Counted from the stretch's first letter, positions 17,818 to 28,630 are shown. The stretch is 64,000 bases of DNA from Bacillus sp. AFS073361 (GCF_002567005.1 NZ_NUZU01000013.1:268636-332635), one strand, 5' to 3'. Notes: a model not told the origin generated them from the letters alone. Made by a program: numbers and translations.

Positions 17818-19737
17818 ATGCGTGTTTCAAATGTTACTGTCCGTAAACGATTAATGATTGCACTATTTATTGGTATTCTCACCTTCTTAATAATTGATAT
17901 TCGGCTTGGATATGTCCAATTTGTCCTTGGTGATTGGTTAACAGCAGGTGCTAAAGACTCTTGGAGCCGTAATATTCCCTTTGAACCTGAACGAGGAGAA
18001 ATTGTTGACAGGAACGGGGTGCCTCTTGCCACAAATATTAGTACTCCAACCGTCTGGGTTGTTCCAAGACAAATTAAAGACCCGGCAACAACCGCGGAAA
18101 AGCTTGCCTCCGTTTTAAATATGTCAAAAGAAAAGGCCTATCGGGATATTACACTGAGAGAAAGAATTGTTCGGATTAAGGAAGGCAGAAAAATTTCACA
18201 TGAGAAGGCCAAGGAAATCAGATCCCTAGGACTCGAAGGTGTCTATATTGGTGAAGATTCTAAGCGGCATTATCCAATGGGGAGCTATTTATCACATGTT
18301 CTTGGGTTCGCAGGAGTTGACAACCAGGGGTTGATGGGACTAGAACAATATTATGATAAAGAACTAAGTGGTGAACGGGGCTCTGTTAAATTTTATGCAA
18401 ATGCTAAAGGGGAAAGAATGAACGATATGGCAGATGATTATGAGAAGCCGACAAACGGTCTCGCATTGAAGCTGACAATCGATTCAAAAATCCAAACGAT
18501 AGTAGAAAGAGAGTTAGATATCGCGGACGCAAAATATAACCCGGATGGGATTGTTGCCATTGCAATGAATCCGAATAATGGAGAAATATTAGCCATGTCG
18601 AGCAGACCAACTTTTGATCCGGCTAATTTTCAAAATGTTCCTCAAGAGGTATATAATCGAAATCTTCCTGTATGGTCAACGTACGAACCAGGGTCAACAT
18701 TTAAGATTATTACCCTTGCGGCAGCTTTGAATGAAGGAAAAGTGAATTTAGAAAAAGAGCATTTCCATGATTCGGGTTCGGTTCAGGTTGCGGGGGCGAG
18801 GTTAAAGTGCTGGAAACGAGGGGGCCATGGAGATCAGTCCTTTTTAGAGGTTGTTCAAAATTCCTGCAACCCTGGATTTGTCGAATTAGGACAAAGACTC
18901 GGGAAAGAAAAATTGTTTAAATATGTGAAGGATTTTGGTTTTGGTCAAAAGACCGGTATTGATTTACAAGGAGAAGGAACAGGGATATTATTCAATTTAG
19001 ACCGTGTTGGCCCAGTTGAACAAGCAACTACAGCCTTTGGACAAGGAGTATCAGTAACACCTATCCAGCAAGTTACGGCTGTATCTGCGGCTATTAATGG
19101 CGGGATTTTATATAAGCCATATATTGCAAAAGAGCTCATCGATCCAATTACAAACGAAGTCGTAATGAGAAATTCCCCAGTGGAAAAACGCAGGGTAATT
19201 AAGGAAGAAACTTCAAAAGAAATTCGCCATGCCCTTGAGAGTGTAGTTGCCCAGGGGTCAGGGGGAAGGGCGTTTGTTGATGGTTACCGAGTTGGCGGAA
19301 AAACCGGAACAGCCCAGAAAGCACAAAACGGGAGATATTTAGAAAATAACTTTATCGTTTCCTTTATTGGATTTGCCCCTGCAGATGATCCGCAAATTGT
19401 TGTCTATGTGGCAGTTGATAATCCAAAAGGAGTTACAGCCTTCGGTGGTACAGTCAGTGCTCCAATTGTTGGTAATATTATGAAGGATAGTTTGAGTCAG
19501 ATGGGGATTAAACCTCGAAAGGGTCAAATTGAAAAAGAATTGAAATGGCCGGATACACCGTTAATAAAATTACCGGATTTCACAGGTTTAACAAAAATGG
19601 AACTAATGGATCAACTGATAAATCTAAAGATTGATGCAAGTGGTGAGGGTGATGTGGTCGTTAGACAATCCCCTGAAGCAGGTACCAAAGTTAAGGAAGG
19701 GTCAAAAATTAGGCTTTATTTTGGTAAGGAGGATTAA
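17818..19737 (+). CDS. spoVD: Sporulation-specific PBP SpoVD
   Basis: A 639-residue class B PBP for spore cortex synthesis, paralogous to pbpB. One membrane segment (about 12-32), a dimerisation domain, a transpeptidase with Ser293 in YEPGSTFKI, NSCN and GKTGTAQ, and a single PASTA domain at the C-terminus. Cys331 and Cys350 match the cysteine pair that StoA reduces in B. subtilis (332 and 351), so redox control is likely kept. ATG 17818 after AAAGGAGGG gives the family start MRVSNVTVRKRL. In B. subtilis the gene is sigma-E dependent. Confidence 0.97.
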   Translation: MRVSNVTVRKRLMIALFIGILTFLIIDIRLGYVQFVLGDWLTAGAKDSWSRNIPFEPERGEIVDRNGVPLATNISTPTVWVVPRQIKDPATTAEKLASVLNMSKEKAYRDITLRERIVRIKEGRKISHEKAKEIRSLGLEGVYIGEDSKRHYPMGSYLSHVLGFAGVDNQGLMGLEQYYDKELSGERGSVKFYANAKGERMNDMADDYEKPTNGLALKLTIDSKIQTIVERELDIADAKYNPDGIVAIAMNPNNGEILAMSSRPTFDPANFQNVPQEVYNRNLPVWSTYEPGSTFKIITLAAALNEGKVNLEKEHFHDSGSVQVAGARLKCWKRGGHGDQSFLEVVQNSCNPGFVELGQRLGKEKLFKYVKDFGFGQKTGIDLQGEGTGILFNLDRVGPVEQATTAFGQGVSVTPIQQVTAVSAAINGGILYKPYIAKELIDPITNEVVMRNSPVEKRRVIKEETSKEIRHALESVVAQGSGGRAFVDGYRVGGKTGTAQKAQNGRYLENNFIVSFIGFAPADDPQIVVYVAVDNPKGVTAFGGTVSAPIVGNIMKDSLSQMGIKPRKGQIEKELKWPDTPLIKLPDFTGLTKMELMDQLINLKIDASGEGDVVVRQSPEAGTKVKEGSKIRLYFGKED

Positions 19738-19757
19738 TGCAATTAAAAAATTCATTA

Positions 19758-19799
19758 AATTAGAGGCGGTCGGAATGATTTCCGCCGCCTAATTTTTTC
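19758..19799 (+). terminator. Intrinsic terminator after spoVD
   Basis: TTAG-AGGCGG-T-CGGA pairs with TCCG-CCGCCT-AA (one bulged T), followed by a T6 run. Confidence 0.85.
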
Positions 19800-19927
19800 A
19801 TTAAGCTTTGATTACTAAATAGCAAAATAAAATGTTTTAATGTAAAATAAGATGGAACTTTCTTAAGAAGAATTTTCAAAATGATAATTAGTCAATGTAT
19901 GTACGGTTATGAGAGGATTTGAGAGAA

Positions 19928-21388
19928 ATGAAGCTACAAAAGCTGCTTAAGAATTTGCATCTTCTAGTTCCTTATTTAGGTGAGGATCCAGAAATAACTT
20001 CGATTGAAAACGATAATCGGAAGGTGCAAAGCGGGAGCTTATTTATTTGTATTAAGGGATACACAGTAGACGGCCATGATTTTGCAGAATCTGCAGTAAA
20101 AAGCGGGGCAGCTGCTGTATTGGCTGAGCGTCCGTTATTACTAGATGTACCTGTCATTCTTGTTAAAGATACAACGAGAGCAATGGCAGTGCTAGCTGAT
20201 GCTTTTTATGAACAGCCAACGAAAAACTTGCACTTAATAGGAATTACCGGAACAAATGGGAAAACAACTACCAGCCATTTAATTGAGAAAATATTCTCCG
20301 ATGCCAATCAAAAAACAGGTCTAATTGGCACGATGTATACTAAAATAGCTGAAAAGACGATTGAAACAAAAAACACAACCCCGGAAAGTTTAACACTTCA
20401 AAAAACCTTTAGACAAATGGTTGAAGCAGGTGTTGATATAGCAGTAATGGAGGTTTCCTCACATGCATTAGATCTTGGCCGAGTACATGGCTGCGATTAT
20501 GATGTGGCTGTGTTTACAAACCTAACGCAGGACCACTTGGATTATCATAAAACAATGGATGAATATAAGCGTGCTAAGAGTTTATTATTTGCCCAGCTGG
20601 GTAATACATTTGATCAGAAAAAACCTAAGTTTGCCGTATTAAATGCAGACGACCCTGCTTCTGATATGTACCGCAGGTCGACTGCTGCACATGTTATTAC
20701 ATATGGAATCGATAATATAGCTGATCTTCAAGCAAAGAATATTCAAATGACTTCTTCAGGTACCCAGTTCGAGCTTGTGGTTCATTCGGAAAAATATCCG
20801 ATTAAAATGCAATTAATTGGTAAATTCAGTGTGTATAATGTTTTAGCAAGTATTGCGGCGTCCGTTGTGTCCGGCATTGATATTAAAGCAGTTATCCAGT
20901 CGATCGAAGGTGTAAAAGGAGTATCAGGCAGATTTGAGCTTGTAAATGCAGGACAGGATTTTACTGTTATTGTTGATTACGCCCACACACCAGACAGTCT
21001 TGAAAATGTATTAAAAACGGTTCAGCATTTTGCTAAGAAAAAGGTTTTCGTTATAGTTGGCTGTGGTGGTGACCGTGATCGTACGAAGAGACCATTGATG
21101 GCTCAAATAGCCTGCCAATGGTCCACAAATCCCATCCTAACTTCGGATAACCCAAGAAGTGAAGACCCATTAGCCATTTTGAAGGACATGGAAGCAGGAG
21201 TGCAAGGTTCAGCATACCGAATGATCCCTGACCGCAAAGAAGCGATTCAAACTGCTATTCGAGAGGCATCAGCAGGTGATGTAATCTTAATCGCAGGCAA
21301 AGGTCATGAAACCTATCAAATTATTGGCAATGAAGTTCACGATTTTGACGATCGGTTAGTTGCTCGGGAAGCGATTGAGGGGAGATAG
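19928..21388 (+). CDS. murE: UDP-MurNAc-tripeptide synthetase MurE (meso-DAP adding)
   Basis: A 486-residue Mur ligase adding the third amino acid to the peptidoglycan precursor. The N-terminal domain contains [17 protein letters not shown], the central ATPase domain has [11 protein letters not shown], and the C-terminal domain has [10 protein letters not shown]. The DNPR motif marks meso-diaminopimelate specificity. I chose ATG 19928 (family start MKLQKLL) rather than TTG 19919, with AGAGGA about 10 bases upstream. An apparent orphan Mur domain follows after two bases. Confidence 0.96.
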   Translation: MKLQKLLKNLHLLVPYLGEDPEITSIENDNRKVQSGSLFICIKGYTVDGHDFAESAVKSGAAAVLAERPLLLDVPVILVKDTTRAMAVLADAFYEQPTKNLHLIGITGTNGKTTTSHLIEKIFSDANQKTGLIGTMYTKIAEKTIETKNTTPESLTLQKTFRQMVEAGVDIAVMEVSSHALDLGRVHGCDYDVAVFTNLTQDHLDYHKTMDEYKRAKSLLFAQLGNTFDQKKPKFAVLNADDPASDMYRRSTAAHVITYGIDNIADLQAKNIQMTSSGTQFELVVHSEKYPIKMQLIGKFSVYNVLASIAASVVSGIDIKAVIQSIEGVKGVSGRFELVNAGQDFTVIVDYAHTPDSLENVLKTVQHFAKKKVFVIVGCGGDRDRTKRPLMAQIACQWSTNPILTSDNPRSEDPLAILKDMEAGVQGSAYRMIPDRKEAIQTAIREASAGDVILIAGKGHETYQIIGNEVHDFDDRLVAREAIEGR

Positions 21389-21390
21389 CT

Positions 21391-21834
21391 ATGTATTTAG
21401 CTTTAAAAGACTTGGTAAGTCTATTTAAGAATAGTCGTGGCGTCAAGGATAACCTGCTATTTGTTACAGTTTGCGACCAAGCTCACACAGCACAGCCTAA
21501 AGGATTATTTGTATCATTAACTAAAAACGCTGGGGAACTTTCTGATGCAATCTCGAACGGGGCAATAGCAGCGATTTGGGATCAAGGACTTGAACTTCCA
21601 AGCTATATACCAAACCAGTTTCCACTATTCTTTACACCAGACCCGGCAGAGGCGATTGTAACTATCTTAAATTGTTATCATGAAAAATTAAATGGAGAAA
21701 CAGATAAAATTATGGAAATAACTAACTTTAAAATTTCAAATAAAAAACTTCTTAATAAAAATAAAGAAACATATGATATAGCTGTGATGTTAAACGAAAT
21801 TACAAGCAAAAACGACGCTGAAGGGAGGGAATAA
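21391..21834 (+). CDS. Orphan MurF/MurE N-terminal-domain-like protein
   Basis: A 147-residue protein I do not recognise as a named gene. Residues about 30-105 align by eye with the UMP-binding N-terminal domain of Mur ligases: [14 protein letters not shown], then [11 protein letters not shown], then [23 protein letters not shown], against the matching parts of MurE next door. The DGHDF loop is missing. Where the P-loop should begin, it reads [14 protein letters not shown] and then ends in a charged tail, so no ATPase or ligase domain exists. It occupies the place where some other bacilli appear to carry murF. It has a good GGGGAG ribosome site and tight spacing (2 bases to murE, 1 base to mraY), so it is probably translated. 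A murF remnant or a regulator are both possible. Confidence 0.6.
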   Translation: MYLALKDLVSLFKNSRGVKDNLLFVTVCDQAHTAQPKGLFVSLTKNAGELSDAISNGAIAAIWDQGLELPSYIPNQFPLFFTPDPAEAIVTILNCYHEKLNGETDKIMEITNFKISNKKLLNKNKETYDIAVMLNEITSKNDAEGRE

Positions 21835-21835
21835 A

Positions 21836-22810
21836 ATGCTCGAGCAAGTTATTTTCTTCACAATAATTATGGGATTTCTTATCTCGGTATTGCTTTCTCC
21901 AGTTTTTATTCCCTTCTTAAGAAGGTTGAAATTTGGACAAAGCATTCGTGAGGAGGGACCAAAATCCCATCAAATAAAATCAGGCACACCGACTATGGGG
22001 GGTGTGATGATTTTATTTTCGATTGTTATTACAACACTTGTCATGACGGGTAAGTTTTCTGAACCGACTGTTAAAACATATTTGCTGCTTCTTGTTACAC
22101 TTGGTTTTGGATTGCTTGGGTTTTTAGACGATTTTATCAAAGTTGCTCTTAAAAGGAATCTAGGATTAACTTCCAAACAAAAGCTGGCAGGTCAAATTAT
22201 TATTTCAGTAATTTTTTATTTTATTTATAAACAACAAGGTTTTTCTACCGAAATAAGCATTCCATTTACAGATTCCACAATTGATTTAGGATGGTTCTTC
22301 ATTTTCTTTATCATATTCTGGCTGGTTGGCTTCTCCAATGCTGTAAATTTAACAGATGGACTGGATGGCTTGGTGTCAGGCACCGCTGCTATTGCATTTG
22401 GTGCATTTGCAGTTCTTGCATGGAATCAATCACAGATAGAAATTGCGATATTTTCTGTGGCGGTGGTAGGTGCTGTACTAGGATTCTTGGTATTTAATGC
22501 CCACCCGGCAAAAGTTTTTATGGGAGATACAGGTTCTCTAGCACTCGGTGGTGCAATTGCAACGATTGCTATTCTTACGAAGCTTGAAATTTTACTTATT
22601 ATCATTGGTGGAGTATTTGTTATTGAAACGTTATCAGTTATTTTACAGGTTATTTCCTTCAAAACGACGGGTAAACGGATTTTTCGTATGAGCCCTTTAC
22701 ATCATCATTATGAATTAGTTGGCTGGTCGGAATGGCGGGTGGTCGTCACTTTTTGGAGTGTTGGATTAATTCTTGCGATACTAGGAATCTATATTGAGGT
22801 GTGGTTATAA
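21836..22810 (+). CDS. mraY: Phospho-MurNAc-pentapeptide transferase MraY
   Basis: A 324-residue polytopic membrane enzyme forming lipid I from UDP-MurNAc-pentapeptide and undecaprenyl phosphate. About ten transmembrane helices are evident. Signatures: [22 protein letters not shown] with the catalytic Asp pair, NLTDGLDGL, and the C-terminal [10 protein letters not shown]. The ATG is one base after the preceding stop, and murD begins at the next base after its own stop. Confidence 0.97.
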   Translation: MLEQVIFFTIIMGFLISVLLSPVFIPFLRRLKFGQSIREEGPKSHQIKSGTPTMGGVMILFSIVITTLVMTGKFSEPTVKTYLLLLVTLGFGLLGFLDDFIKVALKRNLGLTSKQKLAGQIIISVIFYFIYKQQGFSTEISIPFTDSTIDLGWFFIFFIIFWLVGFSNAVNLTDGLDGLVSGTAAIAFGAFAVLAWNQSQIEIAIFSVAVVGAVLGFLVFNAHPAKVFMGDTGSLALGGAIATIAILTKLEILLIIIGGVFVIETLSVILQVISFKTTGKRIFRMSPLHHHYELVGWSEWRVVVTFWSVGLILAILGIYIEVWL

Positions 22811-24163
22811 TTGAAACAGATTAAATCTTTCAGTCATAAAAAAATTCTTGTCCTAGGTTTGGCGAAAAGCGGGGTAACAGCTGCCGCCCTATTACATAAA
22901 CTTGGTGCATTTGTCACAGTTAATGATAAAAAGCCATTTTCGGAAAATCCAGAAGCTCAGGGATTATTAGAACAGGGGATTAAAGTGATTTGTGGGGATC
23001 ATCCTATTGAGTTGCTTGATGAAGGATTCGAGTTGATTGTCAAGAATCCCGGTATTCCATATAACAACCCTATGATTGCAGGCGCTATAGAAAAAGGGAT
23101 TCCTGTAATTACTGAGGTTGAACTTGCTTATGAAATCTCTGAAGCTCCATTTATTGGGATCACAGGGACCAATGGGAAAACAACAACAACAACATTGGTT
23201 TATGAGATGCTAAATGAGGGGCAGAAGCACCCGTTAATCGCAGGGAATATTGGTACAGTGGCATCAGGGGTAGCCGAAGAAGCTACGTCAGAAAATACGA
23301 TAGTCATTGAATTATCCTCTTTTCAGTTAATGGGAATTGACACATTTAAACCTAAGATTGCCATTCTAACGAACCTTTATGATGCCCATTTAGATTATCA
23401 TGGGACAAAAAAGGAATATATTGATGCAAAGGCAAACATTACAAAAAATCAAACGGAAGTTGACTACCTTATTGTCAATGCCGACCAAGAAGAAACATTG
23501 GAAGTTGCGCGTCACTCTAATGCCAGAATTATTCCTTTTTCGACGAAGAAGAAGCTGACTGAAGGTGCTTATCTATCTGATGGCTGGATTATGTTTAATC
23601 ATGATAAAGTGATGGAAATTGAGAATATAGCTTTACCAGGCAATCACAACCTTGAAAATATCTTATCCGCTATGGCTGCAGCAAAGCTTTCAGGTGTAGA
23701 AAATAAAGCCATCCAGCAGGTTCTTCGAACATTTACTGGTGTCAGGCACCGTCTGCAATTCGTAACTGAAGTGAACGGACGAAAGTTTTACAATGACTCG
23801 AAAGCAACGAATATTTTGGCAACGGTAAATGCCTTGGCTGCTTTTGAATCCCCGGTAGTTCTCCTTGCGGGTGGTTTGGATCGCGGAAATGAATTTGATG
23901 AACTACTTCCTTATTTGAAAAATGTAAAAGCAATGATAACCTTTGGGCAAACTGCACCTAAAATGGAACGAATAGGGAAGGAAGCGGGAATAAAACGAAT
24001 CAAGCGTGTCGATAATGTTGACATGGCTGTGCCTGAGGCTTATCGATACTCTGAATCAGGTGACGTGATATTATTATCTCCTGCATGTGCAAGCTGGGAT
24101 CAATATAAAACTTTTGAGGTCAGGGGAGACATTTTTATCGATGCGGTGCATAAGCTTAAGTAA
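22811..24163 (+). CDS. murD: UDP-MurNAc-alanine:D-glutamate ligase MurD
   Basis: A 450-residue cytoplasmic Mur ligase adding D-Glu. The N-terminal nucleotide loop is [12 protein letters not shown], the central P-loop [13 protein letters not shown], then [11 protein letters not shown] and the C-terminal NDSKATNI and [10 protein letters not shown] motifs. It starts at TTG 22811, directly after the mraY stop, with TGAGGTG inside the end of mraY as ribosome site. Confidence 0.96.
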   Translation: MKQIKSFSHKKILVLGLAKSGVTAAALLHKLGAFVTVNDKKPFSENPEAQGLLEQGIKVICGDHPIELLDEGFELIVKNPGIPYNNPMIAGAIEKGIPVITEVELAYEISEAPFIGITGTNGKTTTTTLVYEMLNEGQKHPLIAGNIGTVASGVAEEATSENTIVIELSSFQLMGIDTFKPKIAILTNLYDAHLDYHGTKKEYIDAKANITKNQTEVDYLIVNADQEETLEVARHSNARIIPFSTKKKLTEGAYLSDGWIMFNHDKVMEIENIALPGNHNLENILSAMAAAKLSGVENKAIQQVLRTFTGVRHRLQFVTEVNGRKFYNDSKATNILATVNALAAFESPVVLLAGGLDRGNEFDELLPYLKNVKAMITFGQTAPKMERIGKEAGIKRIKRVDNVDMAVPEAYRYSESGDVILLSPACASWDQYKTFEVRGDIFIDAVHKLK

Positions 24164-24239
24164 GGGCTTGTCTTAGTCGAAAAGTTCACTTTTCAAGTGC
24201 ACTTGACACTAGGCAAAATTAGAGGTTCTGCTAAGCCCT
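24163..24239. repeat. Palindrome cluster between murD and spoVE
   Basis: AGGGCTT (24163-24169) and AAGCCCT (24233-24239) enclose two adjacent palindromes: GAAAAGT-TC-ACTTTTC (24180-24195) and the perfect 14-base TCAAGTGCACTTGA (24194-24207). There is no T run, so it is not a classic terminator. Possible roles are an operator near the spoVE promoter or an mRNA structure. Confidence 0.5.
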
Positions 24240-24265
24240 AAAACTAGCAGTTGAGGTGTATGGTG

Positions 24266-25366
24266 GTGCCGACAAAGAGAACTACTCCTGATTTTATTTT
24301 AATGATTGTAACATTCACACTTTTGGCAATAGGGCTAATCATGGTTTACAGTGCAAGTGCTATTTGGGCTGAATATAAATTTAATGATTCCTTTTTCTTC
24401 GCGAAAAGGCAAACTCTTTTTGCCGGGGTTGGAGTGGCTGCCATGTTTTTCATCATGAACATCAATTATTGGACGTGGCGGACCTGGTCCAAAACCTTTC
24501 TACTGGTTTGTTTTTTGTTACTTATCCTTGTGTTGATTCCTGGAATTGGAAATGAAAGGAATGGTTCTCGTAGTTGGATAGGTGTTGGAGCCTTCTCAAT
24601 ACAGCCTTCTGAATTTATGAAACTGGCAATGATTGCTTTTTTGGCTAAGTATCTTTCCGAACGGCAAAAGTTGATTACTTCGTTTAAGAAAGGTCTTATT
24701 CCTTCATTAGGTCTTGCCTTTCTTGCCTTTTCAATGATCATGCTTCAACCTGATTTAGGCACAGGTACGGTGATGATGGGAACCTGTGTTGTGATGATTT
24801 TTATTGCAGGTGCTCGTGTAAGTCATTTTGCCTTTCTGGGACTGTTGGGAGTCGCGGGATTTATTGGTCTTATTGCCTCCGCTCCGTACCGTATTAAACG
24901 GATCACATCTTTTTTGGATCCCTGGTCGGATCCGCTTGTAACGGGATTTCAAATTATTCAATCACTCTATGCAATTGGTCCTGGTGGATTGTTTGGGCTT
25001 GGACTTGGCGAGAGCAGACAGAAGTTCTTCTACCTGCCTGAACCCCAGACAGACTTCATCTTTGCGATTCTTTCTGAAGAACTAGGCTTTATTGGTGGAT
25101 CATTTATATTACTCTTGTTTGCACTGTTGTTATGGAGAGGAATACGAATCGCTTTAGGTGCACCAGATTTATACGGCAGCTTTCTAGCTGTAGGAATCAT
25201 CGCCATGGTAGCGATTCAAGTCATGATTAATATTGGTGTTGTTACAGGTCTAATGCCTGTTACAGGCATTACCTTACCATTTTTAAGCTACGGGGGTTCT
25301 AGTTTAACCTTGATGTTAATGGCGATAGGTGTTCTTCTTAATATCAGCAGGTATTCGAGATTATGA
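24266..25366 (+). CDS. spoVE: Sporulation SEDS glycosyltransferase SpoVE
   Basis: A 366-residue SEDS-family (FtsW/RodA) polytopic protein with about ten membrane helices, partner of SpoVD in cortex peptidoglycan synthesis. Signatures: VYSASAIWA near residue 23, FSIQPSEFMKLAMIAF, GDLGxx-like QPDLGTGTVMMG, and LPFLSYGGSSL near the end. The frame has candidate starts TTG 24251, ATG 24260, GTG 24263 and GTG 24266. GAGGTG at 24253-24258 is best spaced for GTG 24266, which gives exactly the B. subtilis length. Confidence 0.94.
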   Translation: MPTKRTTPDFILMIVTFTLLAIGLIMVYSASAIWAEYKFNDSFFFAKRQTLFAGVGVAAMFFIMNINYWTWRTWSKTFLLVCFLLLILVLIPGIGNERNGSRSWIGVGAFSIQPSEFMKLAMIAFLAKYLSERQKLITSFKKGLIPSLGLAFLAFSMIMLQPDLGTGTVMMGTCVVMIFIAGARVSHFAFLGLLGVAGFIGLIASAPYRIKRITSFLDPWSDPLVTGFQIIQSLYAIGPGGLFGLGLGESRQKFFYLPEPQTDFIFAILSEELGFIGGSFILLLFALLLWRGIRIALGAPDLYGSFLAVGIIAMVAIQVMINIGVVTGLMPVTGITLPFLSYGGSSLTLMLMAIGVLLNISRYSRL

Positions 25367-25372
25367 ACCTTC

Positions 25373-25398
25373 ACCCTGTTTAGCGGCAGGGTTTTTTT
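25373..25398 (+). terminator. Intrinsic terminator after spoVE
   Basis: ACCCTG and CAGGGT enclose TTTAGCGG and are followed by a T7 run. Confidence 0.85.
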
Positions 25399-25518
25399 AT
25401 TTTAGGCTGTGTTAATTTACAATTAGGTAACATTCTTTTTTCATTTGCGTTATTTTGTGAGTTTTTATAGTAAGATAGGGTAGGCATTAGGTGTTAAATA
25501 GTTAATGAGGTGGAAAAA

Positions 25519-26622
25519 ATGAAAATAGTAGTTAGTGGCGGAGGGACTGGCGGGCATATTTATCCTGCTCTCGCACTCATTCGTGAAATCCAAAAACAGA
25601 ACAAAGAGGCACAATTTTTATACATAGGAACAACCAATGGCTTGGAAAGCAAAATAGTTCCGCGGGAGAATATTGATTTTAAAGCGATTCATATAACTGG
25701 TTTTAAAAGAAAACTATCCTTTGAAAATGTAAAAACGGTTCTCCGCTTCCTAAAAGGAGTGAAAGACAGTAAAAAAATGTTAAAGGAATTCAAACCAGAC
25801 ATTGTCATCGGAACAGGCGGGTATGTATGCGGACCAGTAGTGTATGCTGCATCAAAGTTGGGCATCCCAACAATCATTCACGAACAAAATAGTGTTCCAG
25901 GGTTAACTAATAAATTTTTAAGCAGATATGTAAACAAGATTGCCATTTGTTTTGAAGAGGCAAAAGAGTACTTTCCAGTACAGAAAACAGTTTTTACGGG
26001 CAATCCTCGTGCATCTGAAGTAATGGGCAAAGACGGGATTCAAGGTCGTCTCGGTGCTGGACTAAGTGCAACTATGCCAGTGGTTTTAATCTTCGGTGGT
26101 AGTCGTGGTGCGAGGCCGATAAATGAGGCAGTCGTGAAGGCATTCGCTGATTTGGCTGAGAAACCATATCAAGTCCTTTATATTACGGGCGACGTCCATT
26201 ATGAGGATGTCAGAAAAGAAGTTGAATTAATTGGAAACCCTAAAAATGTAGTCATTAAACCGTTTATTCATAATATGCCAGAAGTACTTGCAGGAGTAGA
26301 TTTAGTGGTATCGAGAGCAGGAGCAACCACACTTGCAGAAATAACTTCACTTGGTATCCCAAGCATCTTAGTCCCAAGTCCATATGTAACAAATAATCAT
26401 CAAGAGAAAAACGCTCGGTCATTAAGTGACCATGGTGCAGCAGAACTATTATTAGAAAAAGACTTAAATAATAATAGTCTTGTGAATCATATTGATCGTA
26501 TTCTTTTAAATAAAGATAAATTAAAAGAGATGAAGGTTAAGGCTAAAAAAATGGGTGTTCCGGATTCAGCATCAAGACTCTATTCCTTGATGCAAGAACT
26601 GGTAAACACAAATCAAAAGTAG
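25519..26622 (+). CDS. murG: UDP-GlcNAc transferase MurG (lipid II synthase)
   Basis: A 367-residue peripheral membrane GT-B glycosyltransferase converting lipid I to lipid II. Signatures: [54 protein letters not shown] and [11 protein letters not shown] with the following [20 protein letters not shown] 7 bases upstream selects ATG 25519 over the GTG at 25510. Confidence 0.97.
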   Translation: MKIVVSGGGTGGHIYPALALIREIQKQNKEAQFLYIGTTNGLESKIVPRENIDFKAIHITGFKRKLSFENVKTVLRFLKGVKDSKKMLKEFKPDIVIGTGGYVCGPVVYAASKLGIPTIIHEQNSVPGLTNKFLSRYVNKIAICFEEAKEYFPVQKTVFTGNPRASEVMGKDGIQGRLGAGLSATMPVVLIFGGSRGARPINEAVVKAFADLAEKPYQVLYITGDVHYEDVRKEVELIGNPKNVVIKPFIHNMPEVLAGVDLVVSRAGATTLAEITSLGIPSILVPSPYVTNNHQEKNARSLSDHGAAELLLEKDLNNNSLVNHIDRILLNKDKLKEMKVKAKKMGVPDSASRLYSLMQELVNTNQK

Positions 26623-26683
26623 CCCATAAAGATTTTTAGCATAAACTGATGTAAATGCATCTAGGAAAGTAAGGGTGGTAATT

Positions 26684-27592
26684 ATGGACGGAATCTTAAA
26701 TGAGTTATTGGCTTTAAATATCGGAAAGGTTAAGGAAAATGAACCATTAGCCAATCATACAACGATGAAAATAGGCGGTCCTGCAGACCTTTTTATAGAA
26801 CCGTCTTCAGTTGAAAATTTAAAAACTGTCATGAATGTGATTGAAAATCATGGATTGCCATGGCGTGCGATTGGCCGCGGCTCAAATCTGTTAGTGTCGG
26901 ATAAGGGGATTGAAGGGGCAGTTATCAAGCTTAGTTCTGGAATGGATCACCTTGAGATTAACGATACAAGTATTACCGTTGGTGGTGGTCACTCCCTCGT
27001 CAGCTTTTCAACACTTATTAGTAAAAAAGGTCTTGCAGGTCTGGAATTTGCGAGTGGAATTCCTGGCTCAGTTGGCGGGGCAGTTTATATGAATGCAGGT
27101 GCGCATGGTTCGGATATTAGTAAAATCTTAACCAAAGCACATATTTTATTTGATGATGGAAAAATGGAATGGCTCTCAAATGAGGAAATGGGGTTCTCCT
27201 ACAGGACTTCTGTACTACAAAAAACTCGTCCAGGAATTGTTGTGGAAGCTGTTTTTGATCTTGTGAAAGGCGATCGATCAGCCATTGTCGCACAAATGCA
27301 AAAAAACAAAGATTATCGGAAAGAGACACAGCCGTGGAATTTTCCGTGTGCTGGCAGTATTTTTAGAAATCCGCTGCCGAATTATGCTGGGAAATTAATT
27401 GAAACCGCTGGGTTAAAGGGATTTAGTATTGGCGGTGCAAAGATTTCGGAAATGCATGGGAATTTTATTGTAAATGCTGGAGGTGCCACTGCAGAGGATG
27501 TGCTGGCATTAATTCAACATGTCAAGGATACCATTTTTAGCTTATATAAAGTAACAATGGAAACAGAGGTTGAAATAATCGGTAGGAAATAA
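26684..27592 (+). CDS. murB: UDP-N-acetylenolpyruvoylglucosamine reductase MurB
   Basis: A 302-residue FAD enzyme forming UDP-MurNAc. FAD-binding motifs [13 protein letters not shown] and [21 protein letters not shown] are present. The C-terminal part has [13 protein letters not shown] and [14 protein letters not shown], as in type II MurB (no extra Tyr loop). ATG 26684 follows AAGGGTGG. A 246-base gap with a structured element separates it from divIB. Confidence 0.96.
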   Translation: MDGILNELLALNIGKVKENEPLANHTTMKIGGPADLFIEPSSVENLKTVMNVIENHGLPWRAIGRGSNLLVSDKGIEGAVIKLSSGMDHLEINDTSITVGGGHSLVSFSTLISKKGLAGLEFASGIPGSVGGAVYMNAGAHGSDISKILTKAHILFDDGKMEWLSNEEMGFSYRTSVLQKTRPGIVVEAVFDLVKGDRSAIVAQMQKNKDYRKETQPWNFPCAGSIFRNPLPNYAGKLIETAGLKGFSIGGAKISEMHGNFIVNAGGATAEDVLALIQHVKDTIFSLYKVTMETEVEIIGRK

Positions 27593-27677
27593 GAAAACTG
27601 GAAGGATTTATACTAAATTTCCAAAGAAATTATCCTTACTTTTCTTGTAAGAAATGTCGTCCGAATGACAAATATTG

Positions 27678-27686
27678 TGTTATAAT
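27678..27686 (+). promoter_or_regulatory. Extended -10 promoter upstream of divIB
   Basis: TGTTATAAT is a perfect extended -10 element; I see no good -35. Transcription would start near 27693, just ahead of the nested hairpin. Confidence 0.6.
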
Positions 27687-27709
27687 TACTGATAATATTA
27701 TAGGTGCAA

Positions 27710-27765
27710 CCTCGAAAAAGTTAGTGACGGCATGGTTTTTCGTGCCGTTGTTTCTCTTTTCGAGG
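27710..27765 (+). promoter_or_regulatory. Nested stem-loop in the divIB leader, possible attenuator
   Basis: CCTCGAAAA (27710-27718) pairs perfectly with TTTTCGAGG (27757-27765). Inside, ACGGCAT pairs with GTGCCGT (27727-27748), and this inner hairpin is followed by the T-rich TGTTTCTCTTTT. The inner hairpin plus T tract looks like a terminator whose T tract is shared with the outer stem, so the two could be alternatives. The regulator, if any, is unknown. Confidence 0.5.
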
Positions 27766-27838
27766 TAACACTATCGAATGTTGGACAGGCTTAGTCTACT
27801 TATTTTAGAGCAGCTGCTTTTTATGTGGAGGAATTTAA

Positions 27839-28630
27839 ATGGAAAAAGGTAAAATTGTAGCTCTCGAGGACCGTATTCCTAAGCTTAAGGAGCAAAGAAG
27901 ACGAAAAGCAAACAGACGCCTTGTACTCCTATTAATTCTGTTTTTTACAATGATAGTAGTTATCGCCTATTCACAATCACCTTTAAGCCATGTAAAGACG
28001 ATAACAATAAAAGGAAATGGTGTGTATTCTGATAAGGAATTAATCAGTCAGAGCGGCCTTTCGAATAATACGAATATTTGGAAAATCAAAAAGGATGAAA
28101 CGGCATCGAGAATAAAGCGTCTATCTGAGATAAAGACAGTTACCATCAAGACTCATTGGCCAAATACAGTGGTCATCCAAGTAAAAGAACACAAAAGAAT
28201 TGCTTATCTGAAAAAAGAAAATAAATTCTTACCAATTATGGAGAATGGGAAAATAGTGAACAAAAAAGCAGCGAAGAAAATTCCTGTAAATTCTCCCATT
28301 TTATTCGAGTTTAAAGAAGGTGCAGCCCTCAATCAAATGGTAAAAGAGTTAGAAAAACTTCCTAATGAAATTTCAAACTCTATCTCTGAAATCCATTATA
28401 CTCCGAAAAAAACTGATAAATATCATATTTCCTTATTTATGAATGATGGATTTGAGGTTAGTGCTACATTAAGAAGTTTCTCGGAAAAAATGGTACATTA
28501 TCCCTCAATTATCTCTCAGATTGATCCCAACAAAAAGGGGATTATTGACCTGGAAGTAGGAACGTATTTTAAGGCCTTTGACACCGAAGTGGAGGAAAAA
28601 GAAGTTGAGCAAGATAAGGGTGAAGGGTAA
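27839..28630 (+). CDS. divIB: Cell division protein DivIB (FtsQ family)
   Basis: A 263-residue bitopic divisome protein: basic cytoplasmic tail (about 1-25, RRRKANRR), one membrane helix (about 27-48), a POTRA domain (about 50-120, beginning VKTITIKGNGVYSD), a beta domain and an acidic C-terminal tail. It complexes with FtsL and DivIC. GTGGAGG lies 8 bases before ATG. Its 3' end overlaps ylxW by 26 bases. Confidence 0.93.
   Translation: MEKGKIVALEDRIPKLKEQRRRKANRRLVLLLILFFTMIVVIAYSQSPLSHVKTITIKGNGVYSDKELISQSGLSNNTNIWKIKKDETASRIKRLSEIKTVTIKTHWPNTVVIQVKEHKRIAYLKKENKFLPIMENGKIVNKKAAKKIPVNSPILFEFKEGAALNQMVKELEKLPNEISNSISEIHYTPKKTDKYHISLFMNDGFEVSATLRSFSEKMVHYPSIISQIDPNKKGIIDLEVGTYFKAFDTEVEEKEVEQDKGEG

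Noticed and set aside
24194..24207. Palindrome TCAAGTGCACTTGA as a terminator
   Set aside because: No loop and no T run; kept only as a possible operator.
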